Assembly: GCA_037367355.1 (NCBI GenBank)
Contig: CM074703.1
Span: 1,612,001-1,676,000 of the forward strand
Length of the DNA stretch: 64,000 nucleotides
Source of the DNA: Neoscytalidium dimidiatum
Lineage: Eukaryota; Ascomycota; Dothideomycetes; Botryosphaeriales; Botryosphaeriaceae
Reading direction: 5' to 3'
In this document: positions 11,283-22,639 of the stretch, piece by piece
How the letters are laid out: every line of letters begins with the position of its first letter
How positions within the stretch are numbered: position 1 is the stretch's first letter
Position numbers and translations under genes: made by a program
Notes under the pieces: model-generated
The model's database searches: none
What the model was told of the DNA's origin: nothing
The model's input: the letters and a program-made list of their open reading frames with translations, nothing else

Positions 11283-12056
11283 TCACACCCCAACAAGCTC
11301 TTGTCCATCTCCCTGCACCGGATGCAGCGGAAACGTGACCGCATCCCACAAGATGAAGTCCTCCCAAGAACCCCAGCCCAGATCCTTCGGCGTCAGATCC
11401 AAGCCGGCCAGGGCCGCGAACCCATCATCACTCGCCGCAGCCTCCGGCGCGAGCAGCGCATCCGCCCACCATTCCGAATCCGCCCCCTCCATCCCATCGC
11501 TCGCCGAAGCATCTGCCCCAGAAGAGTCCGACCCGGTCTCCACATCGCCCGCAGCCGGCCGCACCGCGCCGGCCTCAGGAACAACAGCAGCACCAGCAAC
11601 AGCTTGCGTCGCCGCCGCCGCCGCCGCTCCCACCGCACCCGCCCTCTTCACAGCCGCGGCATACGCCCCCGGCGTGACCCCAAAACACCGCTTGAAGGCC
11701 TCGTGCAGGTACCGCGGCGCGCGGCCGACCTCGCGCGCGACGTCGCGCCACACGACGTCGCCGCGCTCGCGCTCGATGGCCCGCTTCGCCAGCTCGGCGT
11801 GGCCGCGCGCGGCGTCCTGCAGCTCGGCGCGGGCGTCGTCGTCGGGCGCGCAGCGCTTGCAGGCGCGGAACCCGGCGGCGGCGGCGGCGCGCGCGTCGTC
11901 GAAGAAGGAGATGTTGGCGCGGCGGGCGAGGCGCGCGGCGCACGTGGGCCGGCAGTAGATGCGCGTCGTGTGCACGGCGTAGACGAAGGCGGCGTGGGCG
12001 GCGGGCGAGCGCGCGAGCAGGGCGCGGTAGCGGGATTGCGGGGTGGTGAAGGACAT
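11283..12056 (-). CDS. Ada-like zinc/AraC-HTH regulator lacking a methyltransferase domain
   Basis: Single exon, 257 aa. The N-terminal 70 residues match the zinc and methyl-accepting domain of bacterial Ada: IYCRPTC and FRACKRC supply Cys35, Cys39, Cys66 and Cys69, all four ligands. Cys35 corresponds to the residue that takes a methyl group from DNA phosphotriesters. Residues 90-140 form an AraC-type helix-turn-helix (VVWRDVAREVGRAPRYLHEAFKRCFGVTPGAY). The C-terminal 110 residues are Ala- and acid-rich and could be an activation segment. The O6-methylguanine methyltransferase domain of E. coli Ada is missing. The expected role is a sensor and activator of the alkylation response (inference). 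The coding strand is extremely GC-rich, so long shadow ORFs occur on the other strand. Divergent from the methyltransferase at 12634. Confidence 0.88.
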   Translation of the reverse strand: MSFTTPQSRYRALLARSPAAHAAFVYAVHTTRIYCRPTCAARLARRANISFFDDARAAAAAGFRACKRCAPDDDARAELQDAARGHAELAKRAIERERGDVVWRDVAREVGRAPRYLHEAFKRCFGVTPGAYAAAVKRAGAVGAAAAAATQAVAGAAVVPEAGAVRPAAGDVETGSDSSGADASASDGMEGADSEWWADALLAPEAAASDDGFAALAGLDLTPKDLGWGSWEDFILWDAVTFPLHPVQGDGQELVGV

Positions 12057-12633
12057 TTTCCTGCTTTCTTCCCTTCGGCTTGCCGGGGGGGCGGCGGTTT
12101 TCTGGTGTTGTTCAACAAGATGGTGTTGGGCTTCTGGGAGGTCGAAGACGTGAGATTGCGGCGGGTGAACGGCGTGTGGGAGGACTCATGGCGCGCTGCG
12201 GTGGGAGATATGGAGGTTGGTGTTGGGGGGAATGACGACTGGGCTTGCAGGTTCGCAACGGATGGAAGAAGAGTGCTGTCGAAGTGACCAATGAGCGGGA
12301 GCGCTAGCGCAACTGCTGCGGTCCCTGGCTAGGCTCGGGATGGCGCAATCCTCCGACGCCTGAGCTCCCGAAATCAAGCTAAATGGTGTCTCCAGGCAGC
12401 AGTTCTCTTTTTGAATCCAACCATCAAGTTTTGACGTCTCTCCCAAGCATGTCCGCCAAGCTCAACGTTACCCAGCCGAGTCTACCACCGAGACTTAGTA
12501 TTGCCTCTTCGAGCACCACGCCGGTAACGGAATTCCCACCTCCCCATCTCCGTATCCTATTTGTTCTGCTATTACTCACCCTCACTGATGATCGCCGCAC
12601 CAGTGAAACCTACAATCCAGATCCCCGTCCACC
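12057..12633. promoter_or_regulatory. Divergent promoter between Ada-like gene and methyltransferase
   Basis: 577 bp between opposite start codons. No supported gene. A pyrimidine-rich stretch just before 12634 resembles a fungal transcription-start region. Confidence 0.45.
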
Positions 12634-13688
12634 ATGACCACCTACAAAGACCCCACCTTCCGCAACTACACCTCCGCCCGCGCCCACGCCTACGCCAGCG
12701 CCCGCGGCGGCTACTCGCCCGAGCTGTACGCCTTCATCCTGGCCCGCCACGCCGCGACCGGCGGCGCCTTCGGCACGCTGCTGGACGTCGGCTGCGGGCC
12801 CGGCAGCGCCGCACGGGACCTCGCGCCCTCCTTCGACCACGCCGTCGGCGCGGATCCGGGGCCGGAGATGATCGCCGCCGCGCGCCAGCTGGGCGGCGTG
12901 ACCAAGGGCGGCGAGCAGATGTCGTGGTGCGTGGCCGGCGCGGAGGAGCTGGTGGAGAAGGCCGGGTTGCCGGAGGGCGGCGTGGATTTGTTGACTGCGG
13001 CGACGGCGGTGAGTGATTGGTTTTTTTTTTTTTTTTTTAAACTTTTGCTTGGTGCGTTTTGAGGGAGAGGGTGTGCTGATCGTGGATAGGCGCATTGGTT
13101 CGATCTGCCGGCGTTTTGGAGGCAGGCTGCGAGGCTGGTGAAGCCCGGCGGGAGCGTAGCTATTTTCACGAAGAGCGGATATTCCTGCCGTCAGTGCTGA
13201 TTCGCGTCCGTGGGTGCCGGGGGGATTGTGGCTGACGGCGGGCAGATCCGAAAACTCCTAATCGTGACGAGATCCAGCGTATCTTTGACGAGAACGAGGC
13301 GGATCTCGAGCGGTACTTCTTACCCGGCAACCGGATGGCGCGCAACTTCTACAGGGAGCTAGCCCTTCCCTGGGATGCGGAAGACGGAGGTCCGCCGGAG
13401 TTCCCGCGAGAGGATTTCGAGCGCCATATGTGGAATGTTGACGGCTCGTTGGACGGCGAGGGTGCTAACGACTTCTTTGGAGGCAGCGTGACATTGACTT
13501 TTCCGCAGATGGAAAAGCTTATGGGAACAGCCAGCGTTGTGACCAGGTGGAGGGAAGACCACCCAGAAACCAAGGATACGGATAAGGATGTTGTCAAGGC
13601 CGTCTTGAAGAAGGTTCACGACGTGGCTGGAACATCCGAGCTGACAATGGGCGTTGGATATACCCTGCTGTTTTTCAAGCGCAAATAA
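12634..13688 (+). CDS. SAM-dependent methyltransferase (class I, trans-aconitate/CRG1-like)
   Basis: Soluble small-molecule methyltransferase. Exons 12634-13008, 13090-13189 and 13246-13688 close in phase to 305 aa. Motif I is LLDVGCGPG (residues 50-58) followed by the acidic loop GADPGPEM, and LTAATAAHWFD spans the first splice junction, as in family members where this segment precedes a predicted substrate pocket. The KPGG motif follows in LVKPGGSVAIF. Length and order of motifs fit yeast Crg1/Tmt1-like enzymes, but the methyl acceptor cannot be deduced. Intron 1 (13009-13089) carries 18 consecutive T soon after the donor. The exon 2 to 3 junction is c|at, giving SCHPKTPNRDE. Confidence 0.86.
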
Positions 13689-14032
13689 TGTCGCCATTCA
13701 GGCGGACTACTGAAATTTAGGGGGAGAGGATGGTCGGACTTCCCTTCTCAAGCACTTCAAGGCGTAGGACCGGCCTAGATTCGCCATATAATGCATCCCA
13801 GTAAGGATACTATATTCACAAAAGAGAACAATTATGATGCTCTCAGCATTCAAGCTCAATACGATCACCCGCGAAAAGATAGCTTTCGTAACAAATTCTA
13901 TCGTATTTTCCAGTATTGATCTCTAGTGTTTATGATAATGTGTTTAAGGAGCGACTATTAAGGACAAAATATGAACAGGAGTTGAACAGCAGTCTCAGCC
14001 CAGACGCGGATAATTTGCGAGGACACGACGTC
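13689..14032. other. Short intergenic region between converging genes
   Basis: About 340 bp, AT-richer than its neighbours; shared 3' region of two convergent genes. Nothing else seen. Confidence 0.5.
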
Positions 14033-14515
14033 TTAGATGATGAGAGTAGGCTGGATGGTGAACGAAGCGGCAGCAGAGTCGACCTTACCCGTTCCGCTGG
14101 CGCCGCCGTACTTGCCCTGGAAACTGCATTGTGCGAATAAGATCAGCTTGGGAATCTCCGAGAATTCCAGAGGAGCCGTAATAGGGGCGGCGGCAGTGTG
14201 CGGAACAACTTACCCGTTCGGCCACAGCCAGGAAACTCCAAGCGTGGCGAAGTCGTCGCCAAAAACAAACTGCGGAAGTCCGTTGCAGAAGTTGATCTCG
14301 TTTGGACGGACAGCATCGCCGCTGCAGTAGGTTGTGTCATTGGAGTTCGGCTCGTTGACCTTGAAGAGAACGGTAGCCACGCCCTCATCGCCGGCCGCAC
14401 GAGTGATGTTCAACTCGGAGATCTCGAAAGGCTTGAATTGAGAGGCCGCGCTGGGGATGGACGTAGCGAGGGCCGCGGTGGCGAGACCGGAGAGGGCGAA
14501 GACAGTGAACTGCAT
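14033..14515 (-). CDS. Small secreted protein, 130 aa
   Basis: Two exons, 14214-14515 and 14033-14123. The 90-nt intron starts GTAAGT, ends TGCAG and has a CTGAT branch site. The codon GG|T joins WPNG to FQGKYGGASGTGK. Nearer AG acceptors give an immediate stop, so this one is favoured. The first 17 residues (MQFTVFALSGLATAALA) are a signal peptide. The mature protein has two cysteines about 15 residues apart, N-glycosylation sequons (NIT, NDT) and aromatic-rich FVFGDDFATLGVSWLWP. The layout resembles small beta-sandwich secreted proteins of plant-associated fungi, but I cannot name the family. Function unknown. Confidence 0.75.
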
Positions 14516-17500
14516 TTTGGAAATATGTACGAGGATGATTCTTGCGAACGAGTGGACTTGTAGGAGTGTAAGAGAGTGTGTGTTGATGATGGGTTAGTCG
14601 CTCTCCATCTATGTTCTTATATAGTAGAATCACTTCGTGTCCTCCTGCTCAGACCGGTTCCCTTGCTGGATTTGCGCGTCCCGCTTTGGTGGTCAGAGCC
14701 ACTGTGGAAGGCATACCACGACACTGCAAGGCACACTACAATTGAACCGTGCCGTTGATCTCAGGAGAGGTGCTTGAATACGAGAGCGCACAAAATTAAC
14801 TTCTTGAGTGGCGATGGTAGAGCCCAAGGCTAACGCACAAGCGAGGCGCACTCAAGGCTTACCCCGCCTTAGGTGGAGAGGGAGTAATAGCAATCCCCGT
14901 ATTTGATCGGTGCTCGGTGTTTCGGTGATGTAGATCACCGGCAACCATCGTGGCGAAGCATACATATATATGCCGTAATCCGAAACACGGAACGCCCGCT
15001 TCACTTCGAATAGTTGCGGTCAAGTGCGCACGACAGTAATTTCAAAAATCATGAATCCACACATGCACAGCGTTTAATTGAAGCTGTTCATCTGCTTCAT
15101 AGCATTTTGAATACACGGTGCATCACAACCCGACTGTGGGGTACACAAAGTCAAATCGGCAAAGGGCAATATGATTATGACTGCATCGAAGTCATCAGTT
15201 CGCTAGGATTCGACTTAAAGGTGAGAAACATGCATGAAATGATCTAGATTTGTTCATAATACAGGAGCGGAGCGTCGTCCTCTTACGGAGTGTCATCAGA
15301 ACTACGAACAACATTTCATTCGCCTCTGAAAGCTAATCACGAGAGTGTACCGACAAAGTGGGTCCGAGAGTGAGGCAGTGCCAGCAAAAATTCGCTCCAT
15401 AAGTCGGCAGTGAAGCGCCTACCCTGCCGGCCCCTCTCAAAGATGGATATGTTACCATGACAAGAATTCTTCAACCATTCGTGACTGGTTTTCACGATAG
15501 TAAACTTAGGTTAGGAAGCGACCCGGTTTGAGTGCAATCCTCTGTTTGAGCCTCGAAACGTTTCAATGGCCTATTTTGGAGTCTCCAGAGAGTTGAGATC
15601 CCATCGTCCTCTTCCAGTACGGTTCTTCACTAGCTTTTGCTACTCGAAGGCACTCCATAATCAAAATCTGCACCGTTATGGCCTAGTTACCTGAGGCTTC
15701 AGGCATTCTGAACAGAGACATTAGTACCGAATCTAACAGCGCAGAGACTTACAGCCCACAGTAAACAGGTGTTCCGATGCTCTAGATTCTCTACGTTGTT
15801 ACCCTCAGGGGATTCAGCTCTCAAGAACAGATTCAGTTTGGCGAGAATACGGTTTCGATTCGGATCCACCAAGATAGGTCAAGAAATGGCCGAACAGTGG
15901 ATTTTTCTGCCATACATGCTAATTTGCGTTATTTACAAGAGTCCAGGTGCTGTACTGGCTTAGACCCACTCTACCGCGTAAGGGCAGTGCAGAGGGTACC
16001 CTCGACTCATCCAGGAGTTTCCCTCTGCGCATTGACCCATGGAGTCTGCCTTGTCATTACACAAGCAGCCGACTCCTTGAGCCTTAGGCGGCCATTGTAT
16101 TGTCTCTAATCGGGAGCCAGGCCAACTCCAGGTTGCTCTCGACGACTCCCACAGCACCATCCTGACTTCACTTAGCGGTGTACCTGTCCAGCTAGCTACC
16201 TGGCGGCTATTCCTCGCTTGCACAAGGCTCAGACAGGAAGTTGTGTGCGCCTCACCGGCAGTTTCGGAGCAACCCCGCCCTATGGTAGACCAAAATGGGT
16301 GCCACGGCAGAATTTGTGGATCACAGTACCCGAAAGGAGTGAATGTTCTCTTGACGCAGACGGGCCTATCGCTCGTCTCACCATTCAGATGGCGCAGGGT
16401 GGCATGGGCGGAGCATCATGAGTAGGATGAGATTACGGTATGACCCAACTCAACCACTTGGATGACACTAAGTGTGGGCATTGACAGCAATGCCTACACC
16501 TTGCACATAGATGGATTCTTTGAGTTTCTCCGTCGGAGCTCGATGGAAATTCGGTTCGTATCATGATAGGATGCATGGCGTGAACATTTGCGTAACGGGC
16601 AGGATAGGGAGGCATAATCCGGAGAAACTCGAAATGCCATTGCAGGGCATCGCCGTGCAAGCCTCTCATCGTCTGCCGAAACTCCGAACCGGCACTCAGG
16701 AGAGTCCAGTCAGCCCCTCATCCTTTTTTTTTTCTTCGGTCCTCAAAGCATGCCCCGCAATAAACGAGGTGTCCATCAAACTTCCACAGCTTGTGCGGAT
16801 CGCAACGCATACCAGACCCTCGAATAACTCACGGGTGAAGATTCTTGATCTGCAGAGGTTTTAACTTCAGGATGTCAAATGCTTCGACTTGGCTACCTCA
16901 TACGGCAACGGTCGAAAGGAGACGGAGGGACTGGGGAGGAATCGAGGACGCCTCTCAAATCGGTGAAGCAGACCACTCCATGGGCTCTTGCTCGACACAC
17001 TCAACATCCATGCTCAAATGCTGAGACTGACTGTTGCGATCCAGTGTCACAAGATGTACCAAAAGGCAAGCCAAGTGAGCAGGTCAACCCTACAGAATTT
17101 GACACTTCTCACGTGCCCACCACGTGATTGGCCATAGTCTTGTGCAGAAGACTTCATTCTGCGCGATCACTTGAGGTATTAACGGCTTCTTCAGTCACGC
17201 CCATCTACACACCTGCTGTGATCCATGTGGAGGGGAAATGCCTGATTGCTGATAGATTGCATCCCAAGTCTTTCTTTCCGGTGCGACCACCTCTTGCGCC
17301 TGGCTGACCCAGCCGAGAACAGCCGAACCATGAAGCTCAACACGTCAACAACACAACGAGCGCACAATGCATTTGAGAGGGCCATAGATTGGAATTGTAC
17401 GACAGCCGGTCGCCGTTCATGTATGTTCTATAATCTTAACAGAGACATCGCCCTGAGGCTGCATCATCTACAATCCTTCGCTAACACAAGAGACAACGCA

Positions 17501-17532
17501 AAGTCTTCCGTCCCATCGACCGCACCTCCGCG
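14516..17532. other. 3-kb gene-poor interval
   Basis: No supported gene. ORFs are short (up to 117 codons) and overlap without motifs. A short T-run lies near 16726. It may be intergenic DNA or a fully decayed element; I see no terminal repeats. Confidence 0.5.
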
Positions 17533-19303
17533 TCACGCGATCCAGAACCAAATCTTCTGCCACACGTTCTTCGGCACCGGCGGCTCGTCCATGGCGGCCA
17601 GGTCCTCCATCTCCGCCACGCCCGACACCACGTCCACGTCCTCGACCCTTCGGGCGAGCGGGGTCCGGAACCAGATCTTGTGGCCGACGTACAGCGCGAT
17701 GAAGATGGGCAGGGTGATGTACGCGGCCAGGAAGTCCTCGACGCTCCAGTGGCCGGGGAAGAAGACCTGGAAGCCGTTGGTCAGGGTGAGCACGACGAGC
17801 AGGGCGAGGATGAACCAGGTGAAGTAGGGCTGCAGCGGGGTGCGGAAGGGCAGGCGGTCCAGCATGCGGTGGTGGGCCAGCGCCTTGCGGAAGCGCAGGA
17901 ACGCGATCATGACGACGATCCAGGCGATCAGGCCGGAGATGGTGCAGATGTTCATGAACCACGTGAAGACGGAGGCGGTGTTGTTGCCGACGGTCAGGTA
18001 GGACAGCAGGCCGATGGACCAGGTGCCCAGGACGGCGGCGTAGGGGACGCCGCGGGGGGTCGTCTTGGCGAAGAGGGGCGGGGCCTGCTTGTTGAGGGCG
18101 AGCGAGTAGAGGATGCGCGAGCCGGAATAGAGGAAGGCGTTGCCGGCGGACCAGGCCGAGGTGAGGATGGCGGCGTTGATGATGTGGTTGAGCGCGCCGA
18201 TGCCCGCGCGCTGGATGCCGATGACCCACGGCGACGCGCTGGCGTTCGAGTCCGGGCTGAGCAGCCGCTCGTCGTCGGACGGCACGATCGCCCCGATCAT
18301 CAGCGACCCGAGGCCGTAGAAGACGGCCAGCCGCCACACGAAGCGCCGTGCGGCCTTGGGGATGTTGCGCCGCGGCGCCACCGTCTCGCCCGCCGCCAGC
18401 GCGATCAGCTCGGGCGACGTGATGAAGGCGAAGCCGGCCCGCACGAAGGCGGTCCAGTACGCCAGGAAACGGCCCGTACTGCCGTCCACCAGGTACGGCG
18501 TGAAGGCGCCCGGGTTCTCCCAGTAGGAGAAGCCGATGCGGCCCTCGGCCGGGGCGCCGCCCAGGATGATGACCAGCGACACGAGGATGAGGCCGATGAT
18601 GGTGATGAGCTTGATGCTGGCGAACCAGAACTCGGCCTCGCCGAAGATCTCGACCGCGAAGATGTTGAGCGCCAGCGTCACCACCAGGATAATCGTGATC
18701 CACACGGCAGGGTGCACCGGGGTCTGCCAGTAGTCGAGCAGGATGGCGCCGGCGGAGGCTTCGGCGCCCACCAGCATCGCGTACGCATACCAGTAGTTCC
18801 ATCCCGTGGCGAATGCGAGAGACGGCTCGACGAAGCGTTCGACGAAGTACGGGATCGAAATGCCTTTGAGCGGCAGGTACGTCGCCATCTCGCCCAGGCT
18901 GTTCATGATGTTGTACACCACGACCATCATCGACAGGTAGCCCATGAACAGCGGCGCCGGACCCACGAGCGAGAGGATGCTGCCCGACCCGACGAAGAGG
19001 CCAGTGCCAATGCTGCAAGCAGTTCCAGTTAACAACGCATAGTCGAGAATTGAGAAATGTGCCGGGCCATCCAGCTTCAAAACTGAGTGATGCGGCGGGC
19101 GGGACTCACGCGCCACCGAGAGCGAGGAATTGAATGTGCCGGCTCTTCAAGCCACGACGCAGCTGGTCGTGCTCTGCCAGCAGATTCGGGGTGCCATCTT
19201 TCATGCGCGAGAAGTCGACATCGCGCGGGAAGGTCTCGCCGGCCCTCGACTCGACGTCGGCCACGTCCGGGCCGCCGTACGGCTCCTTGTTGTCCTTTTC
19301 CAT
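17533..19303 (-). CDS. Amino-acid permease (APC superfamily, YAT type)
   Basis: Proton-coupled amino-acid importer of the plasma membrane. Exon 1 is 19110-19303 and exon 2 is 17533-19012; the 97-nt intron restores the family signature ALGGAIGTGLFVGSG at the first helix. The product is 557 aa with about twelve hydrophobic segments. Other YAT signs are the LGEMATYLP helix-3 motif, FVRAGFAFITSPELIALAAGE in helix 6 and SAWSAGNAFLYSGSRILYSLA in helix 8. The hydrophilic N-terminus (about 50 aa) is acidic and Lys-containing. Substrate range is not readable from sequence; relatives transport proline, GABA or neutral amino acids. High GC gives a 450-codon shadow ORF on the opposite strand. Confidence 0.93.
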
Positions 19304-20843
19304 GGCGACGGCTTTTCACACGGGCGCAGGTGGGAGAGAGCAGCAGTGCCGGACCGCGCGCTCGTCGAGGGGTGAAGTGGCGGGGAGGTAAGGCGGAGAG
19401 CGGGCCATGGTTCCTTGGGGCCTTGAGGGGTAATATTCGCATGCGGCGAGGTCAGCGCTGCGGAAGGATCTATCCCACGACGCGTCCGGTTGGTCCAGCA
19501 CGCGGCTTAACAGACCAGTGACGTGATGTAGCGTTCGCAGCCGCGGCCGGCACTGATTGGGTACATTCGTATAACGGATGATCTGGGGGATGGTGGTTGA
19601 GGGTGATAGGCAAGTGCAGCCGCAGGCCGTATTTTTGTGTGGTAATTCTTTTCGTACGCCACCCCGCGAAGTAAGAACCAAGTGTGACGGCGCGGTCCGT
19701 TCACTTGGCGCGCCACTGTCATTCGCCCGTTCGCCCGCTTATCTTGGCGCGAACGATTCAGGGCCGACGCAAACCGAACAGAATGACTAAACCGTCTTCC
19801 CAAACAGGACAGTCCTGTATCCCACGAGAAGCCTCTGACAGCGTCGCACTTGTCAGTATCGGTAGACTCATCAACGTAACTCGCGCAGACCGGTCGAAAC
19901 GTACCACCATCCTGGTGCTACATGACACCGTTAGCCGTGGCAAGTTTGGAGTCATCGCAAAGTGGACACCTTGGCTCTGGTCCTGTATGGGTTTGGTCAA
20001 AGCGGGTGCACCTATTGAAATGCCGGAAGAAGGAGCGTTCATTGAAAATCGCACGATGTGTTCTAAAACATAAAGGCGCAATATTTCAACATGTGTTCTT
20101 GGATAGCATAAGTTGGGTCCAGAGAGCGACGGAAGCTTGATGATTAAGCTAGCCAGGGTAACGAACAGGTGAAGGGATCGCAGTCTCGCAATCCGGAGTC
20201 TGAAAATAGGAAATATGTCGGTCTCGATTAGGCGAGTTTCTCTTAAATTGGTTAGGAACTCGGGTTCCTACTGCATATGATAAGCTCGAACTATCAATCG
20301 GCTTTGCCGAACACTTACCCAACCCCATTTTCCCACGGAAACACGTAGTACGCAACATATTGACTTCCGAATGTTTGCTATGTACCTTTATGTAGGCGGG
20401 CTTACGAGCATGATGATAATACTGAGCTGCTATGCCCCTGTTCTCCATGTGAAACACGGCCTAAATCTCGTCTTTTTGATATTTTGTCTCCTCTAGGCTG
20501 CCTTCAGCGTTGACGCTATTACGAAGGGCTCTGACCGTTCTATAACGCCATCTAGCACGCGGCCTCATCGACAGCCCGTTATATTCCCTAGCCAGCCACG
20601 CAATCAGTGTGCACGGAGGTCAAGGTGATTTTTAGTACGGCATCATTGGCAGGCGTAGCCCAACCAACTACACTCACGTCAAGGGAGACTGGATTAGTTG
20701 TCCCGCGTCTAATGCAGAGTAACAATGCTCCGAAGTATTGGAAAGCGATCGTGAATACTGCATCTATAATTTTATGGACAAATACTTTGTATACGAGGCT
20801 CTGCACTGTCTTGACCATACCCGTGAACTCTGCTTAAATCAAC
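19304..20843. other. Gene-free interval
   Basis: 1.5 kb upstream of the permease and of the amino-oxidase remnant. Only short ORFs; no motif recognised. Confidence 0.5.
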
Positions 20844-21535
20844 ATGAGTACTGCTACCGATTATTCTACCTTGAAGTACCGCTGGGCTCAGCGCATTGTC
20901 CGTAAGAAGATTGCTGCCCAACTCAATGCGCAAGAGTCAAGGTGGAACAGGTTTGCACCTTTGCTTCCCGGACACCCTCTGGTAGGCGAGCCGGGGCGGC
21001 ATACAAGCGCGACAATTTGCCGCCGGATCGCAAGTCCGAAACGTACACGGGCAGCTCATCTGCAGAACATCTCTCTGCGCAGACACCAGAAGTCCGCGAT
21101 GCTCCGCCACCACTCAAGGTCTGCATTGTTGGTGCTGATGTTGCAGGCCTCTACCTTGCCTTGATCCTGGACGGGCTGAACATCCAGTACGACATCCCCG
21201 AAGCCAATTCTAGGGTTGGTGGCCGTATGTATACCCACCATTCTAGCCTTAATCCGCATGACTACTATGATGTTGGTGCCATGCGATTTCCGAAGATTTC
21301 TATAATGAAGCCCACCTTTGACCTATTCGACCACTTCAAGCTCCGTGAGATTCCTTGCTATCTGAACGGCGAGAACTGTCCCAAGCTATTCAATGATCAC
21401 TTCTTCATCAAGGAGAAGTTTGATCCATACAAAATCAGCGTGAGGAACGGTGGCAGCGTACCCGACCATGTCGTCGATTGCATAGATGACATACCGGAGG
21501 CGTTTTTTTTCTTTTTGCTTCTATGCGTCTCTTAA
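20844..21535 (+). pseudogene. Broken flavin amine oxidase / L-amino-acid oxidase N-terminal remnant
   Basis: The frame from 20844 starts normally with ATG, but coding resemblance moves to another frame near 20945-20960, a one-base frame change. That second frame carries the FAD-binding start PLKVCIVGADVAGLYLALIL and the NSRVGGRMYTHH motif of amine oxidases, then GAMRFPKISIMKPTFDLFDHF and CPKLFNDHFFIKEKFDPY, typical of fungal L-amino-acid oxidases. Two damage signs add to the frameshift: the Rossmann GxGxxG reads GADVAG, with Asp for Gly, and the frame ends in a T-rich stretch at about 21500-21535 after roughly a third of the usual 600-700 aa. No C-terminal half is recognisable downstream. Intact relatives deaminate amino acids with release of hydrogen peroxide. 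Confidence 0.72.
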
Positions 21536-22639
21536 GAGCCTTTTACTTATACTGTATTCCTGAAGGACCAAGTTTATGACGAGTACTACGGCACTATACA
21601 GTTTCAACTAGCTCCTCCAAATAACCCCCCGTAAATTGCTCCAGTTTTGATTTCAGTATTTCAGCTCGGCTAATTTGTATTTCCTCAATCATCATCGTTT
21701 AATCAGCCGGTTTCACCATATTGGAGCTGTTACGATATCTCTGTTTCTTGAGAAAACCAGCCCGTGGGTATTGTTGCTTGTGCCCAGTAGTTGGTCTTAA
21801 AACCAGGCGAGTATCTACGAGATGCGGGTCACCGAATGACTCCCTTTTAACGAGAATTCATTATAGAGTACCACATTCCTCGAATGGTAGTGCATCGGGT
21901 ACGAAGACCGCAGCTTTTGACATGGAACCAGAAGGTCAGGGTCTGAGAAAGTCTGCCTCCCGCTGGAAACCCATCTCCATGCGTCTTCCTTAGCCGGTGA
22001 GATGTGCCCTGGGTTGGGGACTTTGTCTAGTTGGTTCGATAGTAGAGACAATCACACGCCCTTCAGTCCACCAGGGCAAGGTACAGCTTTGCGCGGGACC
22101 AGTAATTCTCTCCGAGTGATTGACACAGAATTCAAAAGCTGTTTCGGGAGGAAGCATCTCCACCACGGCTGAGAGCGGCCTGTGCGGCTTCGAAGGCAGC
22201 TCCTCACAATCTCTTAGCAATATCTTCTACCCCTCCATATTGAGTCCCGCCCATGACCAGGTTGGAGTATTTTCCAACCGTTATGATCTTGTAGGTAGGA
22301 TGTCAAAGTCTGAATACTCAACGTGCCAAAGAGGCTTGTCGGGGAAGAATGGTAGTGAACCTCCAAACGAAGCGGAGACGTGCAGCTTTGATTATGCAAC
22401 TGAAGCAATGTCTTTTCCGCCCGGCGAGTAAGAGCCGTCGCGCTGTACTGTATGCTGTAGGCGGGAACATGGCGTCAAATCATCCGCGGACGAAGTCTTG
22501 CCTTAGGTTACCCACATTGAGGACAGAGCCATCGAGGCTCATCAAGAGTACGTCGCAAATATCGTGAATAAGATTAGCTGGTTGTGAATTTCTAACCTTG
22601 AGCAAGTTAGCGTATAAAGCGGAAATTGTGCGTGAGAGT
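21536..22639. other. Interval without supported gene
   Basis: 1.1 kb after the oxidase remnant. No continuation of the oxidase and no other gene is visible; it may be decayed DNA of the same locus. Confidence 0.45.

Noticed and set aside
11238..12287. 349-codon open frame on the plus strand
   Set aside because: Antisense shadow of the Ada-like gene; composition is Arg/Pro-rich without motifs, while the minus strand carries all four zinc cysteines.
14516..17532. Possible transposon in the 3-kb gene-poor interval
   Set aside because: No transposase-like frame, terminal repeats or target duplications could be seen by eye.
17680..19032. 450-codon open frame on the plus strand
   Set aside because: It is a GC-driven shadow antisense to the permease, with Arg/Asp/Gly-rich low-complexity sequence and no domain.
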